Assembly: GCA_965371245.1 (NCBI GenBank)
Contig: CBDUXT010000015.1
Location: forward strand, 10,266 to 74,265
Source: CBDUXT01 sp965371245
Lineage (GTDB): Bacteria > Planctomycetota > Phycisphaerae > UBA1845
Reading direction: 5' to 3'
DNA length: 64,000 bases
The notes below the pieces were generated by a model. That model had not been told where the DNA came from. It did not search any database and was given only the letters and a program-made list of their open reading frames with translations. Each line of letters starts with the position of its first letter. Position 1 is the stretch's first letter. Position numbers and translations under genes: made by a program. Below are positions 26,433 to 35,182 of this stretch, one piece after another.

Positions 26433-26950
26433 GAAATGTCCTCATTCCTATTGTGAAGTATCGACGGAACGGGGTCCTCGTGCAAGGGCAACCCAACCCG
26501 GTCAGATTCTCATCGGGAGGGGACCCGGCGCTGCGTGCCCACCAGGTCCGCCGACACGGAAACCGTCGCATCTAGTGGTTATGTCAGACCCCGTCCGGCG
26601 CAGCTGTCCTTCCGTTTCAGCAAGACCGCTGACGAGCAGAGCCGGGACCGTTCAGCGTCGCCTTGCAATGGCTGTCCCCCCTTTCCGGATGCGTTCCAGG
26701 AATTGCATAGCGACGCGAAGAGGTTAACACCACCATACGCCCAGGCGCGACGTAGGGCGGTTGGTTCAATGCTGGCGCCGACGATAAGCATGCTTTTTTC
26801 TGAGAGTCATTCCCGTGGCACCGACACCGCGCCGAAACACTTCGCAAACAGCGCCGAAACGCCTACGAAACAAGCACGAAACGGCGACCCGTCCGGAACG
26901 ACTCGTAAGCCGCGTCTTTTCTACAACCGAACGGCTGTAGAATTATTTTC
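26433..26950. other. Intergenic region, 518 bp
   Basis: It separates the divergent kinase gene and the mobile-island operon. Plus frame 26535-26954 is open but has no domain or convincing start signal, so I do not call it. The AT-rich stretch at 26920-27000 is lower in GC than the neighbourhood and leads into the promoter at 26951. Confidence 0.45.
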
Positions 26951-26979
26951 TTGACACGATGCCAAACACGTGTCATAAT
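26951..26979 (+). promoter_or_regulatory. Sigma70-type promoter overlapped by a palindromic operator
   Basis: TTGACA at 26951-26956 and CATAAT at 26974-26979 are separated by exactly 17 bases, a near-perfect housekeeping promoter. A palindrome TGACACG (26952-26958) and CGTGTCA (26969-26975) overlaps both the -35 box and the first bases of the -10 box. A dimeric repressor bound there would block RNA polymerase, which is typical autoregulation of mobile-element operons. No repressor gene is identified nearby. Confidence 0.8.
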
Positions 26980-27058
26980 TGGCTTGTTGAATGATAAGTG
27001 GCCCCGCGACGTTGTAGCGTCCGGGACCGTGGCCAACACTCAGTGAGGAGTATTGACG

Positions 27059-27931
27059 ATGCCAACGTACACGCCGGCGCGTTCAGCGCCAAGCACCAAA
27101 CGCCAAGACAGGACGCAAGAACTACGGAAGCGGATCGACGCAAGCATAGACACGCTCGCATCGGCCGTTGACGCCGTCCGTGCGTCCGAGACGTTCCGGG
27201 CTTACCTGGACATGCAAGCGAAGTTTCACAGCTATTCGTGGTGCAATTCGCTCCTAATCATGTCCCAACGTCCAGACGCTTCCCAAGTCGCGGGCTACAG
27301 GACGTGGCAGAAAATGAAACGCCAAGTCAAGAAAGGCGAGCACGGAATCATGATCTTCGCGCCCTGTCCCTGGAAGCGTGAGGAAACGAACGACAACGGC
27401 GACACCCAGACAAAGACCGGAATGTACTTCCGAGCCGTCCACGTGTTCGACGTTGCCCAGACGGACGGCGAAGCGCTTCCGAGCGTTGACGTTCCGGATG
27501 TCGAGACTGCGGCCGATGGTTTGCTCGGTGACCTTGAGCGCGTCGCCACCAAACGCGGTATCGCCGTCACGTTCAAGACGCTCGACGGAAGCACCTACGG
27601 CGTATCCAGGAAAGGCGCCATCGAGATCGACGACACGCACGCCACCGGGCAACAGGCCAAGACGCTCGCCCACGAACTGGCGCACGAGTCGATGCACTGG
27701 GAAGACCGAGGCACGTTCACCCGATCCGTGGCCGAGCTTGAGGCGGAGAGCGTGGCCTATGTCGTCTGCACTCACTTCGGGCTTGACGTTGAAGTACGAG
27801 CAAGCCGGTACATCGCGCTTTGGGACGGTGACGCGAAGGCACTCCGCGAAAGCCTGGACCGCATATCGAAGACCGCCCGCGCCATCATCGACGACGTTGC
27901 GGCGCTGTTGTCCGGAAAGGCGGTGGCGTGA
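27059..27931 (+). CDS. ArdC-like antirestriction protein / ImmA-IrrE-type metallopeptidase
   Basis: The 290-aa product has an ArdC N-terminal domain (YRTWQKMKRQVKKGEHGIMI, about residues 45-135), which in plasmid ArdC binds single-stranded DNA, and a C-terminal zinc-peptidase domain with HELAH at 205-209 and a downstream Glu in ELEAESVAYVV. ArdC proteins protect incoming DNA against host restriction and are frequent in conjugative elements. GAGGAG at 27045-27050 sits 8 bases before ATG 27059. It is the first gene of a four-gene operon and its stop overlaps the next start (GTGATGATC). A role in the establishment of transferred DNA is inferred from family and context. Confidence 0.82.
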   Translation: MPTYTPARSAPSTKRQDRTQELRKRIDASIDTLASAVDAVRASETFRAYLDMQAKFHSYSWCNSLLIMSQRPDASQVAGYRTWQKMKRQVKKGEHGIMIFAPCPWKREETNDNGDTQTKTGMYFRAVHVFDVAQTDGEALPSVDVPDVETAADGLLGDLERVATKRGIAVTFKTLDGSTYGVSRKGAIEIDDTHATGQQAKTLAHELAHESMHWEDRGTFTRSVAELEAESVAYVVCTHFGLDVEVRASRYIALWDGDAKALRESLDRISKTARAIIDDVAALLSGKAVA

Positions 27932-28191
27932 TGATCCGACAAGAACTGATCGCCGAGTACGCCACGTTCAAGCAGGCGCACGACCGAGCACCGAATCCTT
28001 ACAGTGTCCCGAACGAGCGAGAAGAGGCCGGGTACTGGCTTCAGTATTCCGCGCCCCTTCATGCTTTCGATGCTTGTCGAGCGTCCGGCGCGTGGTGGGA
28101 CCGTGTGCGATGGATCATCGTCGAGACGTTGGCGGATGAATGCCAGGCGCAGGCACAAGCGTTTCTGGCGAAGATCGGCGGTGCGCGATGA
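27931..28191 (+). CDS. Small protein of unknown function in the ArdC operon
   Basis: The 86-aa product (MIRQELIAEYATFKQAHDRA onward) is Trp- and Ala-rich with predicted helices and no membrane segment or Cys motif. It overlaps its upstream neighbour (stop TGA 27929-27931) and downstream neighbour (ATGA at 28188), which shows strong translational coupling and argues that it is real. GTG 27928 is an alternative start. I recognise no family; the tight coupling to ArdC-like and AAA proteins suggests a partner or adaptor. Confidence 0.65.
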   Translation: MIRQELIAEYATFKQAHDRAPNPYSVPNEREEAGYWLQYSAPLHAFDACRASGAWWDRVRWIIVETLADECQAQAQAFLAKIGGAR

Positions 28192-28829
28192 AACCGCTAC
28201 ATGAACAATACCGACCGAACACGTGGACCGACGTGATCGGCCAAGACAAAGCCGTTCAGCGCATCCAGACGCTCGCTAAGCGCGGTATCAGCGGGCGCGC
28301 ATGGTGGATCGCAGGACAGTCCGGAACCGGCAAGACGACACTTGCTCGGCTGATCGCGGCCGAAGTCGCCGACCCGTTCTGTACCGTCGAGATCGACGCC
28401 GGCGAGTTGACCGTGTCGCGCCTCCGCACGCTCGAGCGCTCGATGACAATGTACGGCTTCGGAAGCAAGACCGGCCGAGCCTTCATCGTCAACGAATCGC
28501 ACGGGCTGACGGCGCCGGTTATCCGTGCGTTGCTTGTCTCTTTGGAGCCTATTCCGCCGCACATTGTGTGGTGTTTCACGACGACTTGCGACGGACAAGA
28601 GGCCCTGTTCGACGGACAGATCGACGCGCACCCGTTGCTGCCACGTTGCACGCGGATCGAACTATCACGCCGAGACTTGGCCAAGACATTCGCCGAGCGC
28701 GCCCGGACGATCGCCCAACGTGAAGGGTTGGACGGCAAGCCGATCGCGGCCTACGTCCGGTTGGCGCAGACGCACCGGAACAATTTGCGGGCAATGCTCC
28801 AAGACATCGAAGCGGGATGCATGCTATGA
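28188..28829 (+). CDS. AAA+ ATPase resembling a minimal DnaX/RFC clamp loader
   Basis: The 213-aa product starts MKPLHEQYRPNTWTDVIGQD, the same opening as DnaX and RFC small subunits. Walker A GQSGTGKT is at 43-50. The Walker B position reads FIVNESHG, with Asn102-Glu103 where clamp loaders have Asp-Glu, while sensor 1 (CFTTT) and the LPRC motif (Arg153, equivalent to the SRC trans-acting arginine) are kept. It lacks the zinc module and the tau/gamma C-terminal domain, and is about half the usual length. It could load or remodel a protein on DNA for the element. The ATGA overlaps at both ends place it firmly in the operon. ATP hydrolysis with the Asn change is uncertain. Confidence 0.75.
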   Translation: MKPLHEQYRPNTWTDVIGQDKAVQRIQTLAKRGISGRAWWIAGQSGTGKTTLARLIAAEVADPFCTVEIDAGELTVSRLRTLERSMTMYGFGSKTGRAFIVNESHGLTAPVIRALLVSLEPIPPHIVWCFTTTCDGQEALFDGQIDAHPLLPRCTRIELSRRDLAKTFAERARTIAQREGLDGKPIAAYVRLAQTHRNNLRAMLQDIEAGCML

Positions 28830-29377
28830 GCACGTACATAGCCATCGGATACACCCGAGTCTCCACGGCCGGCCAAGCCCTGGACGGCATCAGCCTCGAA
28901 GCCCAAAGCCAACGCATCAAGGCATGGTGCGAGACGAACGGGTACCGGCTCGCGGCCATGCACACGGACGCCGGCGTATCCGGCAAGCGTGCCGACAACC
29001 GGCCCGAGCTACAAAAGGCCCTTGCCGCGGCGTGCGAGCGCCGTGGCGGGGCGCTCGTGGTGTATTCCCTCTCACGGCTCGCCAGGTCCACGAAGGACGC
29101 CATTGCGATCGCCGAACGGCTGGACAAGGCCAGCGCGGACCTTGTGAGCCTGTCGGAACGGATCGACACGACGAACGCGGCCGGGAAGATGGTTTTCAGG
29201 ATGTTGGCCGTGCTCGCCGAGTTCGAGCGTGATCTTTGCAGCGAACGGACGATGGCGGCGCTTGCCGTCAAGAAGGCGAACGGGCAACGAACCGGCGCGG
29301 TGCCGTACGGGTTCGACTTGGGTTCGGACGCCACAACGCTTGTCGAGAACGCCGACGAACAGGCCGTCAGCCGTTGA
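28826..29377 (+). pseudogene. Serine recombinase, C-terminally truncated
   Basis: The 183-aa product has the resolvase/invertase catalytic domain: YTRVST with the nucleophilic Ser, LSRLARSTKDA, and a LAEFERDLCSERT helix E. It reads on to NGQRTGAVPYGF and ends after LVENADEQAVSR, where relatives continue with a recombinase and DNA-binding region. The frame stops exactly where minus-strand sequence of another ORF begins, so the C-terminus was probably lost by rearrangement. The catalytic domain alone might still dimerise but would lack site recognition. ATGA overlap with the AAA gene makes it the fourth operon gene. Confidence 0.75.
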
Positions 29378-29928
29378 TGCCATGACAGGATCTTCTCTCG
29401 AACGCACTGGTAGTCTTCGTGCTTCTCAATTGCGTCGTCGCCACGTGGCAGCAACGTGAGTCGGCCATGCAGTATGTCGAACGCTCCCAGCTCGCGCTGT
29501 AGCTTCACGACCTCGTCGCGCATCATCGCTTCCAGGTGCTCCAACACTTCGCCGAGGGGACGCGATACTTCCATGCCGCGAACAACATCATCTCGGGCAA
29601 TCCGGCGGGCAACCCAGCTACCGACGACCGAACACTTAGAAACGATGCTCTCTTGACGTGCCAGAGCTTGGCTCGCTTGTTCTCGCCGATAGCGGTCATT
29701 GTCGCTGACAAGTTCATCCTTGTGCTCGCCGATGTACTTTTGGATCTCGGCGTTTAGGGCTGCTTTCGGTTCCTCTACGAGACTGACGGGCGAGGTGTCA
29801 TCCTTGCCGTCGTACTCGATGACCAGCCACATCGTGTAGTCGAGCAGGAACCGCAAGCGTTGTAGGGCCGTGTGGGCTGGCCAGAAGTCGTCGCACGTGA
29901 TGTCGTGAGGCATGATCAGTATTCTCAA
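29378..29928 (-). pseudogene. Unknown protein, 3'-truncated at the junction with the recombinase
   Basis: The first ~184 residues from ATG 29928 read as a soluble, charged, mostly helical protein (MPHDITCDDFWPAHTALQRL, YIGEHKDELVSDNDRYRREQ). The frame then continues into the antisense strand of the serine recombinase, which is not natural coding sequence, so the native C-terminus is missing. No family is recognised. The MRILIMPHD start may be the real one; no ribosome-binding site stands out. Confidence 0.45.
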
Positions 29929-30024
29929 TGCCGGGTCGCCTTCCCCGGACCGCGCGGGATACTGAACACGCGGAACCGGGGGAGACGCTTGGCGGTAGCT
30001 AGCCGCCGTCCCGGCTGAAGTAGT

Positions 30025-31251
30025 TTATCCGATCCTCGAAACGACAGGCATTGCACGTTCCGCGTCACGCTCGGCGTAGATCTGCGTGACTTCGGCCGTG
30101 GAGTGGCCGAGCATGATCTGCGCGACTTCCAGCCCGTACTCCTTGCGAAACCGGGTCGCCGCGTTGTGCCGCAGTTGGCCTGGGCTCCACTGAGGAACCT
30201 GTCGCTCCTTGTCCGCCGGCAGCCCCTTGGCCTTCTTTGCGGCCTCGTCGGCCTGATCACATGCTCGGGTGATGGCTCGCACCAGGGTTTCCTTTGAATA
30301 GAGAGCCTTCGGCGGCCGCTTCGGCCGTTGCTTGCGTTGACGACGCGCTTGGCTCGGTGTCATGGGGGTACGTCTCCGGCTGCGACGATCGGCATTGTGC
30401 TCGGCGAGGGCACGTGCGGGGCTGAACAGATAGGCGTTTAGGTTGGTCGCGAGAAACGGCTCGATGACGGACTGTGCGCGAGGCCCCAAGTAGATGACGC
30501 GCTCGCGTCCGGTGTGCTCAGACTTATGAGAGTCCGGCCTGTAGGTCCAGAGCTTGCCCGCCATGTCGAGGTTGCATCCCCGCATGGTGCGGATCTCGCC
30601 CGGCCGTGCGCCGGTCAACAGCTGCAACTCGACGATGGCGTGGACCGGTGGCAACAGGTAGGGTAAGGTCGCGTCGATATGTGCTTCCGGCACCGGCCGA
30701 ACCGGTTTGGTCTCACGAGCCTCCGATCGGCCACGCTTCAGGTTCGCGACCGTCTGTATAGCTTGGAACACGTGTGGCGGAACCAGCTCTTTCGAAGTCG
30801 CCCACTTGAAACAGCGTTTGATCCGTGCGACCCTCGCGTTGATGACGCCGCGTGACAGTTTCGCTTCGATCATGGACTGTTGACACGCTTCCAGGGCAGC
30901 AGGTCCGAAGTCGATCGCGAGCGTGTCTCCGTACAACCGCCGGAGCGGACGCATGGCCTCACGGATGGACCCGACCTCACTCGTGGGTTCCCCGTTCTTG
31001 CGATAGTAGACGTCGGCGTGCTTCCAGTATGCGGCAATGACCTCGGCGACCGTCACGGCGTCCGGTTCCGTGGTGCTCGACAGCCGCCTTCCGTGCGCCA
31101 ATCACTCGGCGATGAGCCGGTCGTATTCGGTACGGCTCGCCGGGCTCCCGTGCCGACCGAGGTAGCAGTCCTACCCGCCCAGCGTGACGACGGCTTGGCC
31201 TGTAGGCTTGTGAAGACGGTACGAGGGAATACGAGGCTTGCGTTTCGGCAT
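30025..31251 (-). pseudogene. Tyrosine recombinase (phage-type integrase) with two in-frame stops
   Basis: From ATG 31251 the frame reads MPKRKPRIPSYRLHKPTGQ, an arm-binding N-terminus, then TAG (31171-31173, codon 27), then DCYLGRHGSPASRTEYDRLI, then TGA (31102-31104, codon 50, where relatives have Trp), and then ~358 open codons. The open part has the SAM-like core-binding domain and catalytic domain: GARPGE with the first Arg, QLRHNAATRF box II, LGHSTAEVTQIYAE with His and the nucleophilic Tyr. Translation could restart at TTG 31101, giving an arm-less integrase. Planctomycete islands commonly carry this integrase type. The two stops argue for a decayed gene unless they are sequencing errors. 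Confidence 0.8.
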
Positions 31252-31440
31252 GATGCGATCTCCAAAGAGTCGAAATCCGGTAGTCTAGTTCCTGTTGCAC
31301 GGCCAGCGATCGGCTGCGTGCGTAGGCCGAAACCGCTGGAATCGTAGGGTTTTTCGGTTTTGTGCGCAGACCGAGGCCGACTTTTCGTTATCCTTAGCGT
31401 TGTCAGGACGACAAGGACAGACGAGAAAGGAGGCTCGGTC

Positions 31441-32135
31441 ATGCGACCCAGGTTTCATAACCAAACTCAGTTCCAATTTCAAGCCGCTCCCACCCTGAAA
31501 ATCACCGAATGCGACTACGGCAGATACGATCGGATCGACGCCATACTGGTAGAACATCCGGAACTGATCGACTTGATCCATCGCGACAGCGCGTCATCGA
31601 AGGACAGCAGGTGCCCAACGACCAGAAGCTCTTCAGCATCTTCGAGCCGCACACCGAGCTGCTCATAAGAGGCAAGGCCGGCAAACCCATCGAGTTCGGC
31701 CACACGATCCGGATTCAGCAGGTGGACGGGAAGTTCATTACCCATTACGACGTGTTTCCCCATAAACCCGTCGAGCATGAACTTGTCGAACCGGCCATCG
31801 AGCGACATCGGGAACGCTTCGGGGACTACCCCAAGGAACTCACCGCGGACCAAGGTTATTACGGCAGCCGCGAGCAACTTGTATCGCTGCGCGAAAAGAT
31901 CGATCTCGTGGCCATCAACAAGAAGGGCAAACGCTCCAAAGAGGAGAAACAACGCGAGTCCGATCCCTTCTTCCGACACGCCCAGCGCTTTCGCGCCGGG
32001 GTCGAGGGCACTATCTCCTATCTCAAGAGAACACTCGGTTTGGCCCGCTGCCATGTCAAAGGGTGGACACACTATGCGTCCACCGTCGGAGCCACCATCT
32101 TCGTTCACAACCTCCTGATCCTCATACGCGAGTGA
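31441..32135 (+). pseudogene. ISNCY/IS1202-like DDE transposase with internal deletion
   Basis: The 5' part starts at ATG 31441 after a strong AAAGGAGG and encodes MRPRFHNQTQFQFQAAPTLK to LIDLIHRD. Near 31585-31590 the frame changes, and the frame ending at 32135 supplies the C-terminal half: KLFSIFEPHTELLIRGKAGKP, DQGYYGSREQL and VEGTISYLKRTLGLARCHVKG. Comparison with family length (about 400-450 aa) indicates that a middle segment including part of the catalytic core is missing. The element is therefore inactive. The family assignment rests on the FEPHT and ISYLKR blocks and is moderately sure. Confidence 0.7.
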
Positions 32136-32307
32136 GCATCACGTTTCGTTAAGCCATCTTGGATGTCTTCGACGCCGCCACGGATCGGACTCTGCGCCGG
32201 GCTGGCCCTCGACCTGCCGAATTCACGAAAACTGCTTGCCTACAGCGCCAAACCGACCACGCCACGCAACAGACCTGCCCCGAAGCCCCACGGACCGCCC
32301 GCGCCAA

Positions 32308-32344
32308 GGCGAAAACACGGCCCATGCAACAGGAACTAGCTAGG
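32308..32344. repeat. 37-bp repeat, copy 2 (copy 1 at 14306-14342)
   Basis: The sequence differs from copy 1 at one position (AACTAGC against AACCAGC). It lies between the transposase remnant and the kinase gene, with no gene otherwise recognised in 32136-32515. Confidence 0.7.
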
Positions 32345-32515
32345 GGAGACCGGAACGAACCGGAGCCCGCCGCTACAGGCGGTTTGATCGCCATCGGACT
32401 AGCGGAATCGCTTCGTCCGAACATTGCGTGCGTGTTTCAGTTCATAATCAACAAGAACGTTCGAGCGGAGTCGATGACGTCGCGGTATTAATCCTTTCAG
32501 GGCGTACCGAGTCGA

Positions 32516-35182
32516 TCAGGGCGCAGATTCCACTGCGTCAACGGGCACACCGTGATCCGAGTGGGAATACTCCATTGCCTTGTCCGGCTTCCCCCACGCT
32601 TCGTACAGCTCGACGATGCGCCGGCGCGCCGTGACGGTCGTTTCGTGTTCGCCGCCAAGTGCCCTCTTGGCGGATGCGTACGCTGCGAGCAATTCTGACT
32701 CGGCCTGCTCAAATCGCTCGAGCATCGTAAGACACCGTCCGTACGCAGTGCGCATCTTGGACACACGAGGATGGTCCGCGGGAAACACAGCCTCGGCTGT
32801 TCTCAGGGCCTCACGGTGCAGGGCCTCAGCCGCCCCGTGCTCGCCCTTCTCTTCAAGAACATTGGCAAGCCCGTGCGTCGTAAAGACATAGTATCGGTTA
32901 TCTTCGCCCAGGATGCGCTGCACACCGGCCCTCGCCTTACGCATCAAGCGCTCGGCCTCTCGCAATTTGCCGCGCTCAGCGAGAAAATTGGCGAGTCCGT
33001 AGTATGAATTCATCATATCCAGATGGTCTTCGCCGAGAACGCGCTGTCGGGCCGCGAGCGTCCGGCGGTAAACATCTTCCGCCTCGTCATACTTTTCCAG
33101 CTTGACCAATACGCCTCCCAAATTGCTCGAAGCACGAAGCGTTTCAAAATGATCCTCGCCGAGAGTTTTCTCGAATCCGGCCAGCGCTTCACGGTGTAGG
33201 CGCTCAGCCTCTGCCAGTTGACCCAGCTCCCGAAGCAGAGTGGCGAGATTGTCGATTGTGATCAGCGTGCTGGGATGGATCGAACCGATGCTCTGCCGCC
33301 GACCGGCAAGGGTGCGACGCATCATGTCCTCCGCCTCGCGTAGCTCGCCCTGTTTATGCAGATACAAGGCCAGGTGGTTCATGCAGGTGAGCGTGATCTC
33401 ATTCATTTCCAGATGGGTTCGCCGGAGGATGTCGAGAGTTTCCCGGGCCAGTGTCACCGCCTCGACGTACTCTCCACGTTCGTGGTGCAAGTCCGCCAGA
33501 TTGATCATCGCGCCGATGGTGTCTTCATGCTCCGTTCCCAGCAATATCCGCCGTCGCACCAGCACGTGTTCGAACAGTTCCTGGGATTCGTCATACCTTC
33601 CGGTCTCCTTGGCCAGCACGGCTTGCTGCATTCGGGTCGATAGTGTAGCCGGGTGGTCATCACCCAAGTGTTCCCGGTTGATCTTCTCAGCCACGGCGAG
33701 ATGTTCGCGGGCCCGATCATAGACGGCCAAGTGGCGATAGATCGTGCCGATCACTTCGCGAACCGCCGCCTCGACCAAAGGTTGGCCGCGCAGATTCGTC
33801 TCGACGGTACCCGAGGCCGCGTCGATCGCATCACGTATGCTGACGTCGGCGTCTTGTTGGTGGAATGGGTCTGCCGCGACTAACGTTTGCGTCAGGAACT
33901 CCGTAACCGCCTTGGCCGTTCCGGCTTCTCGTTTCGCCGCCGCCTCCGCCAATCTCGCACGACCGGCTTGAATCGACGTAGTCACGACACCGCCCAGCAA
34001 GGCAACCACTACGGCAGCGGTTGCGCCGACTAACGTTCGGTTTCGCTTGGCAAACTTGCGAAACTGGTAGAACGTACTGGGCGGGCGCGCGACAATCGGT
34101 TCATCGTTGAGGAATCGCCGAATGTCGGCCGCAAATTCCGACGCCGAGGCATAGCGCTGCTCCTTCTCTTTTTCGAGCGCCTTGGCAATAATCGTGCGAA
34201 GGTCCCCACGAATTGACCTTCCGGCCATGATCGACGCTTCCGGTTCCTCTTCACGGATGATCCGAAGGGCCTCCGGAAGTGACTTATTGGTGAGTACGTA
34301 CGGGGGACTGCCGGCTATCAGTTCATAGGCGATGACTCCAAGAGCGTAGACGTCTGACCGGATGTCGATCGCGGCCGGATCGCCGGCGACTTGCTCGGGA
34401 CTCATATACGCGAGGGTTCCGAGAACCTCGCCCACATCGGTTCGCATGGTTGGGCGCCGAATGTCCACATCGGTCGCTCGGGCGATTCCGAAGTCGAGAA
34501 TCTTAGGCAACCCGGATTGATCGACGAGGATGTTATCCGGCTTCAAATCGCGGTGGATGACCCCACGTTGGTGGGCGTGATGAACCGCCTCGCATATCGA
34601 GATCAACAGCTTCAAACGCGCAGGGTCGCCTGGTTGTTTGACGTCCAAATAGTCCGTTAAGGTCTTGCCTTGCACCAGTTCCATCGCAAAGAAAGGGACA
34701 GACTGCCCATCCATCTTGGCGACACCGGCCTCGATGATCTGCGCAATGCCGGGATGCTTTAGGCGTCCAAGCACTTGCACTTCGAACTCGAAACGACGCT
34801 CCGCGCTACGCGTACCGAGGTGTTGGTTCATTACTTTCAGCGCGACCCGCCGCTCCGGGTGCTGCTGACTCGCTTCGTAGACCGTACCCATTCCACCAGA
34901 AGCGATGAGTCGTTGGATGACGTACGCTCCAACGCGCGTACCGATTTGTACCGGTGCGTGTGATGGTCCGGATGGCGTGTCCACTTCGACGATGGCCGGT
35001 GTCTCCAGGAACTCCTCGGCATGATCATGTGCAGCAAGAAGTTTCTGGAGTTCGTCGTACAGCTTGGGAGCCTCTTCTCGAAGCTCGGTGAGATACGAGT
35101 CGCGTTCCTGATGGTCCAGCTTCAGTGCATGCTGAAACGCTTGCTCGATACGCGCCCAACCATCGGAAGACTGGTCACTCAT
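32516..35182 (-). CDS. Serine/threonine protein kinase with TPR tail, paired with ECF sigma factor
   Basis: The 888-aa product starts at ATG 35182, with AAGGAG 12 bases upstream. A ~90-residue helical N-terminus (EQAFQHALKLDHQERDSYL) of the type seen in sigma-linked kinases precedes a complete kinase domain: ASGGMGTVYEAS Gly loop, VALKVMN, HRDLKPDNILV, DFGIAR and GTLAYMSPEQ. A membrane helix (LVGATAAVVVALLGGVVTTSIQ) follows near residue 400, then TPR units (EHLGDDHPATLSTRMQQAV and repeats). The upstream sigma gene overlaps its start by 8 bases. In planctomycetes such sigma-kinase pairs are thought to have the kinase control the sigma factor, so a signalling role is inferred. Confidence 0.9.
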   Translation of the reverse strand: MSDQSSDGWARIEQAFQHALKLDHQERDSYLTELREEAPKLYDELQKLLAAHDHAEEFLETPAIVEVDTPSGPSHAPVQIGTRVGAYVIQRLIASGGMGTVYEASQQHPERRVALKVMNQHLGTRSAERRFEFEVQVLGRLKHPGIAQIIEAGVAKMDGQSVPFFAMELVQGKTLTDYLDVKQPGDPARLKLLISICEAVHHAHQRGVIHRDLKPDNILVDQSGLPKILDFGIARATDVDIRRPTMRTDVGEVLGTLAYMSPEQVAGDPAAIDIRSDVYALGVIAYELIAGSPPYVLTNKSLPEALRIIREEEPEASIMAGRSIRGDLRTIIAKALEKEKEQRYASASEFAADIRRFLNDEPIVARPPSTFYQFRKFAKRNRTLVGATAAVVVALLGGVVTTSIQAGRARLAEAAAKREAGTAKAVTEFLTQTLVAADPFHQQDADVSIRDAIDAASGTVETNLRGQPLVEAAVREVIGTIYRHLAVYDRAREHLAVAEKINREHLGDDHPATLSTRMQQAVLAKETGRYDESQELFEHVLVRRRILLGTEHEDTIGAMINLADLHHERGEYVEAVTLARETLDILRRTHLEMNEITLTCMNHLALYLHKQGELREAEDMMRRTLAGRRQSIGSIHPSTLITIDNLATLLRELGQLAEAERLHREALAGFEKTLGEDHFETLRASSNLGGVLVKLEKYDEAEDVYRRTLAARQRVLGEDHLDMMNSYYGLANFLAERGKLREAERLMRKARAGVQRILGEDNRYYVFTTHGLANVLEEKGEHGAAEALHREALRTAEAVFPADHPRVSKMRTAYGRCLTMLERFEQAESELLAAYASAKRALGGEHETTVTARRRIVELYEAWGKPDKAMEYSHSDHGVPVDAVESAP

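Noticed and set aside
26535..26954. 139-aa plus ORF before the island promoter
   Set aside because: No domain, no ribosome-binding site, composition like random GC-rich sequence.
28576..29928. 450-aa minus-strand ORF as one gene
   Set aside because: Its last ~265 residues are antisense to the serine recombinase and AAA genes, so only the first part is supported.
31102..31173. Stop-codon recoding (TAG/TGA as sense) in the integrase
   Set aside because: The other genes in the window use standard stops and two different stops would need recoding; decay is simpler.
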